Source: Paraburkholderia sp. ZP32-5 (GTDB taxonomy: Bacteria; Pseudomonadota; Gammaproteobacteria; Burkholderiales; Burkholderiaceae). Taken from it: a DNA stretch of 64,000 nucleotides. Below the pieces are notes generated by a model. It worked only from the letters and a program-made list of their open reading frames with translations. It did no database searches and was not told the DNA's origin. Positions 17,401 through 23,953 of the stretch are shown here, piece by piece. How positions within the stretch are numbered: the stretch's first letter is position 1; each line of letters opens with the position of its first letter. Both the position numbers and the translations under genes were made by a program. The stretch lies in assembly GCF_021390495.1 (NCBI RefSeq), contig NZ_JAJEJP010000003.1:930001-994000 (forward strand). Direction: 5' to 3'.

Positions 17401-17841
17401 GTGAATCTTATCGAAAGGGTGTCAGCCGACTCGCTGCTCGGAGGTCGAACTGTATTCCCGCGCGCGCCCCGATCGGGGCTGGAATGGGTAGATGTGGTCC
17501 GCCATGGGATTTCATCGCAGGCGCTCGATGCGATGCTCAGATCGATCGGACTGTCGCAGGCGGAGTTGGCGCAGGCACTCGATATTCCTGAGCGAACACT
17601 GGCACGACGCAAGCGAGAAGGTGTGTTAAGTCGCGAAGAGTCAGCAAAGCTGCTGCGGCTTGCGCGCGTGGTCGCGCGCGCTGCAGAGGTTTTTGAGGAT
17701 CTCGACACGGCGCTCGCGTGGCTGAAGACACCGATTGCGGCGCTGGAAGGTTCGACACCTCTTAGCCTTGTGGATACCGACATTGGCACCGATAGCGTGA
17801 TGGACACGCTGGGGCGCATCGAGCATGGCGTGTTTGCGTGA
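17401..17841 (+). CDS. Xre/MbcA/ParS-type antitoxin of a Xre-RES module
   Basis: This 146-residue protein has a helix-turn-helix (LDAMLRSIGLSQAELAQALDIPERTLARRKREGVLSREES) and a C-terminal DUF2384-like antitoxin domain ending in GRIEHGVFA. The GTG at 17401 is preferred because a strong AGGAGGTG lies at 17388-17395, correctly spaced; the ATG at 17383 has no such site. In Xre-RES systems this protein binds the RES toxin and represses the operon. The stop shares one base with the toxin start. Confidence 0.9.
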   Translation: MNLIERVSADSLLGGRTVFPRAPRSGLEWVDVVRHGISSQALDAMLRSIGLSQAELAQALDIPERTLARRKREGVLSREESAKLLRLARVVARAAEVFEDLDTALAWLKTPIAALEGSTPLSLVDTDIGTDSVMDTLGRIEHGVFA

Positions 17842-18314
17842 TGCTCACGGTATGGCGGGTGGTCACCGAGCGGTACGCGGATACGGCTTTCTCTGGAGAA
17901 GGTGCTCGACTGTATAGTGGCCGGTGGAATCCCAAAGGTGTAGCGATGGTGTACACGGCGCACACGCAATCGCTGGCGCTCCTGGAGATGCTCGTCCAAG
18001 ATTCACCGTTGCGTGCGCACTATGTGATGATCCCAGCCAGATTCCCCGAAAGAATCGTGGAACATATCGATCCAGCCACTTTGCCCGCCGACTGGAGGGA
18101 CATCTCCGCGCGCGGTGAACTCCAGCAAATCGGGGCTACGTGGTCGCAGGCGCGCGCAAGTGCAGTGCTGGCCGTTCCCAGTGCAGTTGTCCCGGCTGAA
18201 TCCAATTATCTGATTAACCCCGATCATACTGATTTTGCTCACGTCGAAATCGGCACGCGCGAGGAGTGGCTGACCGATCCGCGGTTGTTGCGGAGCGCTG
18301 CGCCACCGACATAG
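17841..18314 (+). CDS. RES-domain toxin (NAD-degrading type)
   Basis: This 157-residue protein shows the three residues that name the RES family: R28 in LYSGRWNPKG, E49 in SLALLEMLVQ and S121 in ESNYLINPDH. Known RES toxins deplete cellular NAD+ by phosphorolysis or hydrolysis and are neutralised by a Xre antitoxin, here encoded just upstream with a 1-bp overlap. Length and residues look intact, so the module should be functional. A GTG at 17838 is an alternative start. Confidence 0.92.
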   Translation: MLTVWRVVTERYADTAFSGEGARLYSGRWNPKGVAMVYTAHTQSLALLEMLVQDSPLRAHYVMIPARFPERIVEHIDPATLPADWRDISARGELQQIGATWSQARASAVLAVPSAVVPAESNYLINPDHTDFAHVEIGTREEWLTDPRLLRSAAPPT

Positions 18315-18381
18315 CGAGCGACGCGTGAGTGTCCGTAAACGGCGCCAAAGACAATGATGGCTAATTTGACATAATTAAAGT

Positions 18382-18420
18382 TGTCGTTCGCACGACTGTT
18401 AGTCCAAAGTACAGATGTCG
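18382..18420 (+). repeat. Orphan ISNCY-type insertion sequence end
   Basis: TGTCG at 18382 and CAAAGTACAGATGTCG at 18405-18420 reproduce the arrangement at the left end of the complete ISNCY element at 30635, including 16 identical bases. No transposase follows, so this is a relic of a related insertion. Confidence 0.7.
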
Positions 18421-18633
18421 CGTTTGGGGGTGCGGCGGAATTCCTGGACCGGTTTATGTGGTCAGAAGATCAACGCAAAGTTGACATGTAAATGTCCGCC
18501 CGGGGAGCCCCATGCGACTATAGTCTCGGTCGAAATACCAAGAAGGGTTAGGTGGAAGATTTTGGCACGCTCGAGTTGCCTTTGAAGCCTATTCGATCAG
18601 CCGTTAGCGGAACGAGCCACGCATCTATCGTGG

Positions 18634-19037
18634 TCAGCCGTCGAAGATGGCTGATCGAATGCCAAGGTAATCGACGAATGGCTAAAGTCTCGGTCGCTAA
18701 ACAATAGCGGAACAGCGTTCTCAATGCAGTAAGTCGTAGTAAACGTATCAATGATCTTCCTGATCGGCACGCCCTGCGCCCTCAGGCTGCGGCAATTTGT
18801 GCAGCCTGAACGGCGTTTTCGGGACCGACGAGTGACACTACACTCAGGCGCGTTGTCATCAACTGCCGAGCCACATTGAAATCGAACTCGGCCGAGAATC
18901 CCTGCAACATCTCCGCCATAATCAGATTCCCCGGTCAGCAGAACCTCGGTTCCCAACAACTTGTCGAGCTTGTCGGCTTCTGGCGAAACGACGCCCCGAA
19001 AATAGTCGATCAAGATACTCGAATCGACGAGTGTCAT
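18634..19037 (-). pseudogene. vapC-like PIN-domain toxin gene broken by three indels
   Basis: The start MTLVDSSILIDYFRG and the segments RAQGVPIRKIIDTFTTTYCIE and LLFSDRDF are clear PIN-domain toxin sequence. Between them the frame is wrong: an extra base in the C run at 18929-18932 shifts translation, and a missing base at 18796-18798 restores it. The alternate frame over this interval reads NLIMAEMLQGFSAEFDF, a perfect VapC core including the conserved acidic residue. A further missing base near 18682 disrupts the end, whose correct frame reads PFVDYLGIRSA. Two of the three sites lie in or beside homopolymer runs, so assembly error must be excluded. Confidence 0.82.
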
Positions 19038-19228
19038 CGATCGGTTCTCATCGTGTCGAGATCACCCTCCCAGTGGAGTTTCCCTCGGAACTGGCGGAGT
19101 TGCTCTTGCTGCTTGAGCCGGATGATCGTCTTCAAGCCGAGCTCAACAGCTTCGCGCTTGGTCTTGGCGCCGGTTGCGGCAAGCGCTTCAACCATCAACT
19201 TGTCGTCGATTTCTATCTTGGTGCGCAT
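19034..19228 (-). CDS. VapB-type antitoxin
   Basis: The 64-residue protein MRTKIEIDDKLMVEALAATG.. with KTKREAVELGLKTIIRLKQQEQLRQFRGKLHWEGDLDTMR is a typical VapB ribbon-helix-helix antitoxin with a C-terminal toxin-wrapping tail. The ATG at 19228 is the family start. It overlaps vapC by 4 bp (ATGA). The antitoxin looks intact although its toxin is broken. Confidence 0.88.
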   Translation of the reverse strand: MRTKIEIDDKLMVEALAATGAKTKREAVELGLKTIIRLKQQEQLRQFRGKLHWEGDLDTMRTDR

Positions 19229-19658
19229 GGCAACCTCGCAAAGTGCATCTATTTCACTAAATATACACACTTCTGTCTGCTTGGCGACAGCGAGCAGCAG
19301 TGCCTATTGCCGCTCACCCACGAACAGCATGCGTTCGTGGCGACTCTCCTTTACGGCGGGGCTGCCCAACCAAAAATGTGACACGCTCACCATGCGAGTC
19401 TGCGGTCCCGGACGGCCCGTCGAGGTGGGAGGCGGTCATTCCGTTCTTTGCTGGGAAAGAACTTTCTTAAAAAATCAATGACTAACGATGCCGCTCCTGA
19501 CGCACTTCACTCCCCCTGGTTCAGGATACCCCGAGGAAAGTGATCCTTGAACCTCGTATGGCGTTTTCACTCACCATCTGATGTCGAGCGCTTCCAGCGC
19601 AAGCTGCAGTGTCGATATGCCGGGAACTGGTAGGGAATATGTTTGTACCCGGATGAAG
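19229..19658. other. 430-bp intergenic stretch between vapB and the recombinase
   Basis: No supported gene. It contains the vapB promoter side and an inverted repeat formed by CCACGAACA and GCGTTCGTGG (near 19318-19340), and leads into the recombinase hairpin. Confidence 0.4.
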
Positions 19659-19688
19659 CTGGACTGATAACTCTTATTATCGGTCCAG
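19659..19688 (+). repeat. Inverted repeat next to the recombinase gene
   Basis: Two 12-bp arms (19659-19670 and 19677-19688, one mismatch) are separated by 6 bp (CTCTTA), 28 bp before the tyrosine recombinase start. The position suits either a recombinase binding/attachment site or an autoregulatory operator. Seen directly; function inferred. Confidence 0.55.
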
Positions 19689-19715
19689 TACCAAATCAGG
19701 TTTAAACTGGCGCGC

Positions 19716-21407
19716 ATGAAAACGTGTGACACCGCTCCTGCGGACGGGAACGACCCGGTCTTCCCGGATGAAGCCGAACTCGCCGCATTGCGCAGCTGGT
19801 ATGCCGGACTGGACGCAAGGGCAGCCGTTGCCAGATATCTCGGGGCGCGCCGTGTGGCCGGCGCGTCCTCGCGTGGCGTCCTGGGTTACATTCGCCAGCG
19901 GCTCGTCTCGTACGCCCTGGTCCGCCATCGCGCCGACCTCGCGAGTGTGTTCACCGGCCGGCCGACGAAGACGTCGGGCGACGGCGTGGCCCGCGCGATT
20001 GAGACGCTACGCAATCTGCCCGGCCCTGAGCCGCTGATCACCGACGCCATTGAAACCTGGCTGCCGCCGCGCATTGCGCGGGCGCTGCACGCGAACGGCA
20101 TCCGGACGCTCGCAGACCTCACGGTGCGGATTCCGCGGCGACGGCGCTGGTGGCCTTCGATCGCAGGACTCGGTATTGCCAGCGCGCGCCGCATCGAAGC
20201 ATTCTTTGCGACGCACCCGGCGCTGACCGAACGGGCACGGGCGCTGGTCGTCGTGGCGCCCGCCGACCGCATCGTCCCGTGGGAACAACTGCGCGTGCCG
20301 CACGATGTGGACGGATCGCAGGGGCAGTACCGGGCACCACAGGTCGCCTGCCTGCTGAATGCATCAAACGACTACGAGGCGATCCGCTCCTGGCTGGCGC
20401 TACATGAATCGGCCGCAACGCAGCGCGCCTACCGCAAGGAGGCGGAACGCCTGGTCCTGTGGGCAATCGTCGAACGCGGTCGCGCGCTGTCGTCGCTCAA
20501 TACGGACGATGCAATTGCCTACCGGGGCTTCCTGCGGCGTCCGGCACCGCATGGGCGCTGGATCGGACCGTCGCGCCCGCGGCCCAGTATTGAATGGCGG
20601 CCGTTCACTGGCCCGCTGTCAGCCCGCTCGGCAGCGTACGCATTAAACGTTCTGTCGGCGCTGTTTCGCTGGCTGGTCGAGCAGCGCTACGTGCTCGCGA
20701 ATCCGTTCGCTGGTCTCAAGGTCGGGAGCCAGGCACAACGTAACCGGCTGGACGTGTCCCGGGGCTTTTCTGAAGGCGAGTGGTTGTTGATACGCACGGT
20801 TGCCGATGGCCTTGAATGGTCACATGGCTGGAGCGTGCCCGCTGCGCAACGCCTGAGGTTTCTGCTGGATTTCGGCTATGCAACAGGCCTGCGCGCGAGC
20901 GAGCTTGTTGGCGCCACGCTCGGCGATGTTCACCGCGATGAACACGGCAATCACTGGCTGCATGTATCTGGCAAGGGTGGCAAGCTGGGACGCGTGGCAT
21001 TGCCTTCGCTCGCACGGACTTCGCTTGATCAGTATCTGGTACAACGCCGGCTGCCGGTCACACCTGCGCGCTGGAATCCAGCGACGCCGCTCGTCGGCAG
21101 CATCGAAGGGGACGGCAGAGGTATCGAGAGTACGCGGCTCGGGCGTGTACTGCGACGGTTCTTCGTGCTGGTCGCCGGCGAAGTCGAGGGCGAACGGCCG
21201 GCGCTCGCGGAAAAGTTGCGCCGCGCGAGTCCGCACTGGATGAGGCACACGCACGCGTCGCACGCGCTGGCGCGCGGCGCCGAGCTGGTCATGGTGCGTG
21301 ACAACTTGCGCCATGCGTCGATCTCGACAACGTCAATCTATCTGCACAGCGACGAGGTGCAGCGGGCTCAACAGTTCGAGCGCGCTTTCGACGCACGCAA
21401 GGCATAG
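19716..21407 (+). CDS. Large tyrosine recombinase/integrase
   Basis: The 563-residue protein has a long N-terminal region (about 220 residues with an integrase-associated, helix-hairpin-like GLGIASARRIEAFFATHP segment), a SAM-like core-binding domain and a C-terminal catalytic domain. Catalytic residues are visible: R393 in GLRASELVG, K in SGKGGKLGR, H507 and R510 in HWMRHTHASH, and the nucleophile Y542 in SIYLHSD. It is longer than standard phage integrases (350-400 residues) and belongs to the type common in Burkholderia and Cupriavidus islands. It may have mobilised this island; no tRNA target is adjacent. Confidence 0.92.
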   Translation: MKTCDTAPADGNDPVFPDEAELAALRSWYAGLDARAAVARYLGARRVAGASSRGVLGYIRQRLVSYALVRHRADLASVFTGRPTKTSGDGVARAIETLRNLPGPEPLITDAIETWLPPRIARALHANGIRTLADLTVRIPRRRRWWPSIAGLGIASARRIEAFFATHPALTERARALVVVAPADRIVPWEQLRVPHDVDGSQGQYRAPQVACLLNASNDYEAIRSWLALHESAATQRAYRKEAERLVLWAIVERGRALSSLNTDDAIAYRGFLRRPAPHGRWIGPSRPRPSIEWRPFTGPLSARSAAYALNVLSALFRWLVEQRYVLANPFAGLKVGSQAQRNRLDVSRGFSEGEWLLIRTVADGLEWSHGWSVPAAQRLRFLLDFGYATGLRASELVGATLGDVHRDEHGNHWLHVSGKGGKLGRVALPSLARTSLDQYLVQRRLPVTPARWNPATPLVGSIEGDGRGIESTRLGRVLRRFFVLVAGEVEGERPALAEKLRRASPHWMRHTHASHALARGAELVMVRDNLRHASISTTSIYLHSDEVQRAQQFERAFDARKA

Positions 21408-21540
21408 TCCGGGTTCGGTCTGCCGGAGGTATTGGGACAACACAGGGCATCGCAAGGACATCGAATGGCGGTCGGTCAGGGGAGCATGTGCTGGCATCGA
21501 CACCATGCGGTCCACTATTGTCGACTCATGTTAAAAATAT

Positions 21541-22068
21541 ATGGTCGATTTAAGCGAAACAGATTTCAAGGTATTGTCGAAGGGGACTGCATTCACGAAT
21601 GACTTTCTCGTCGAGATCGGAAGAATTACTGTCCAGTTTGCCCTGCTCGAGCGGGACATGATTGAACTGACGCACCGATTGCTGGGACTTGAGGAAGACC
21701 TGGCGAAAATGGTTACGGCAGAACTCTCCTTTCGTGGCCTTCAAAATCTGTCCTCGTCGCTGGTAGAGGAAAGGCATCCAGCCAGATTCAACGAATTCAG
21801 GGAGATTCTGAAGTGCGTGGAAAATTCAGAGGCGAAACGCAATGTGATATCACATTCCCGGTGGGGCATGGGCATGTGTCGTACCAGGAACGAGCGTGTG
21901 ACTGTCCGCACAAAATACAGCGCAAAACAGACCAAGGGCCTGGATTTCTCCCGGGAAGAGATGACCCTTCAGGACCTTCGCGCGATTTCAGGGGAAATAT
22001 CGATTGCCGCGTACGACGTCGAAGTATTCTGTTCGTCGCTCGAGGGGAGTGATTCAACTGACGACTAG
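21541..22068 (+). CDS. HEPN-like hypothetical protein
   Basis: This 175-residue, mostly helical and strongly charged protein has no family I can name with certainty. R100-N-V-I-S-H105 matches the RX4-6H motif of HEPN ribonuclease domains, and the surrounding ENSEAKRNVISHSRW resembles HEPN helices in which Arg and His face a dimer interface. Such proteins are often toxins or phage-defence effectors. No partner nucleotidyltransferase or antitoxin gene is adjacent. The gene follows the recombinase by 133 bp in the same direction and may be cargo. Confidence 0.55.
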   Translation: MVDLSETDFKVLSKGTAFTNDFLVEIGRITVQFALLERDMIELTHRLLGLEEDLAKMVTAELSFRGLQNLSSSLVEERHPARFNEFREILKCVENSEAKRNVISHSRWGMGMCRTRNERVTVRTKYSAKQTKGLDFSREEMTLQDLRAISGEISIAAYDVEVFCSSLEGSDSTDD

Positions 22069-22355
22069 TCTCCGCAGACCAGGCCCTACGCGTTGACTTC
22101 TGACGGCTCAGGGAGCTGAATCGCAACGACCGGAACGTCATGGCGAAGCGCAAGGCACGGTTCCCGGCGTTGCTATCTACTGGAGATAAAAATACTGTGC
22201 GCCGCTTGCGGCACAGCATTGTGCCAGGCGGCGTCGCGCATTTCAGAGTTGCTGGTTCGAACCGCAACCTGCTGCGGCATCGAATGGTGGATCTATCGGT
22301 CTTGATAAATCAGGCTTATGGGCGGGCCTTCACCGTCGTGGCACGAGTCGGGCCG

Positions 22356-22640
22356 CTACTGCGCATTGAGGTCATAGCGGATGAGTTCTTCGAGCTCGCG
22401 TTGAACCTGGGTTTTGATTTCCTGTATTTCGGCATCCGATGCCCCTGCAGTGCAGGCATAGATGCACAAGGTCAATGGATGGACGCCAATATCGTTGGCG
22501 ATACCTTCCAGCTTGTCGAGTGTCGGGCTTTGCAGGCCCCGCTCCAGCACACTCAACTACGTCCGGCTGGTTGCTGTCATCGATTCTTGGGATACGACCT
22601 TATGAGACGTATTCGGCAGCGCACATCGAACAGTCATGCG
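22356..22640 (-). pseudogene. XRE-family regulator interrupted by a stop codon
   Basis: Reading minus-strand, SQESMTATSRT, a TAG stop (22557-22559) and then LSVLERGLQSPTLDKLEGIAND form the classic XRE helix-turn-helix, in which homologues read RTYLSVLERG. A single TAC-to-TAG change explains the break. The C-terminal part (66 codons to 22356) stays open. The N-terminal side is also poorly conserved, so the gene is decaying. Confidence 0.7.
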
Positions 22641-22946
22641 TCTATCAGACATCATATCCTGCCGGCTGCACGTAGAACGCTTCGCCCGTAGTCGCATACT
22701 GACGCAACGTTCGTCGCCGTGCATTAAGCGGCAAAGTGCCAACGTCTGCGATGTCAACGTCGCCCCATCTGCTTGTGCCCGCAACCAAATATGTCAGTTC
22801 GTCGGGGAGCTAACGAACCCACTTTCGTCTCGGGGTTAGGGGCCGCCGAGGGAGAGTGATGGTAATCGGGACTTTCACGATCGCGAGTAGCAAAATGGGT
22901 CGTAAATGCCGTGGTCAAATCGTGCTGATCCCCGGACTATCCCGGG

Positions 22947-23192
22947 ATGCAACGAATCTCCAGCAAACTCGACGACGCAGGCCACCTCAAGATGCTTGGG
23001 GCTGCGTTGCGGCAGTATCGCCGCGACCAGGGCTGGTCACAGGAAGCGCTGGCATACGCGACAGGAATCGATCGGAGCCACATGGGCCGTATAGAGCGCG
23101 GTGAGCGCAACCTGACCATTCTCAATCTCGTCCGCATTGCAGACGCGCTCAAATGTCCGCCGTCGAAACTGCTAATCCTGGCGGGAATGTAG
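22947..23192 (+). CDS. Small XRE-family DNA-binding protein
   Basis: This 81-residue protein is essentially one helix-turn-helix domain: LGAALRQYRRDQGWSQEALAYATGIDRSHMGRIERGERNLTILNLVRIADALKCPPSKLL. It resembles C-proteins of restriction systems and small phage repressors, but no restriction genes are adjacent. It lies just outside the proposed left end of the Tn7-like element. Confidence 0.8.
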   Translation: MQRISSKLDDAGHLKMLGAALRQYRRDQGWSQEALAYATGIDRSHMGRIERGERNLTILNLVRIADALKCPPSKLLILAGM

Positions 23193-23953
23193 CCAGTGAC
23201 CGGGAAACCGGTGCGTCCCGCGAAGGGATGCTCGCACCGATTTAGCCACATGTCGTTTCGCTCTTCCGATAGTCTCCATTTTTAAACTCTTCCAAAAAAG
23301 CGCGGTTGGCTATTTCGTCAAACTGTCGGTGTTGCTGTCACCGCATATATCAATTCCGGACGAACGTTTATTCGTGATACGACAAGACGTCGTAAAAAGC
23401 GGATGCCTTAATGATCAAAATAAATATTTCTGTATTGTACAGACGCGTTAAGCATTCAGCTATTTTTATATCCAGTTAAAAGCCGAATTTTCTGATACAT
23501 AACGAGTGTCAATACGCAATTGGTGTGAAAGCGGCGATTTGTTCGACTCTTTGATTTCCGAGAAAAGGGGCATCGCCGCGCAGCGATTGGGCAAGCCGTT
23601 TCGAACCTCCCAGATCTGCCGGCGTGCGCTATCTTGCAGGAGACGAATGCCGTGAAATAACGAAGTTACGGCCCAGGTACAAACTGGAACAGTGCGAATT
23701 TTATTTGAATTCCGGGATCAGTTAGTCTATTTTTCAAACGACTTTATTCCCACAACCCAAAAGAAAGCCGACTGTGATGAGTCGGCTTTCATATATCTTT
23801 CAGGAGAAGCGAGACCCGAAACTCCCGAGAATGCGTTGACACGGACTCGGCAAAGTCCGCATCCCTTTTATTGCACCCGCTTCTGATTTTGGACGTTTTT
23901 CTTCCAAAGTCAAGGGATTTTATTCGTCCCGCGGGTCCCGACCTGAGGCACGC
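23193..23953. other. Left end and leader of the Tn7-like element
   Basis: This 760-bp stretch has no supported gene. It is clearly AT-richer between about 23270 and 23520 than its surroundings. It carries diverged copies of the 22-bp repeats seen at the other end: an inverted one at about 23256-23277 (TTTCGCTCTTcCGA, 13 of 14 bases), a partial one near 23315-23340 (TTGCTGTC), and a direct one at about 23382-23402. A candidate terminus starting TGTCG lies at 23251. Confidence 0.5.
23764..23789 (+). terminator. Hairpin resembling a rho-independent terminator
   Basis: A perfect 10-bp stem (AAAGCCGACT at 23764-23773 with AGTCGGCTTT at 23780-23789) and a 6-nt loop, followed by a T-containing tract (TCATATATCTTT). 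It lies 165 bp before the tnsB-like gene and could stop read-through from outside or end a short leader transcript. Confidence 0.65.

Noticed and set aside
22245..22280. tRNA T-arm-like GGTTCGAACC sequence as a possible tRNA or attachment site
   Set aside because: No acceptor stem, D-arm or anticodon arm can be folded around it; it is a short palindrome by chance.
22140..22691. 183-codon open frame on the plus strand
   Set aside because: It overlaps the minus-strand XRE pseudogene, whose homology is clear, and has no recognisable family or ribosome-binding site.
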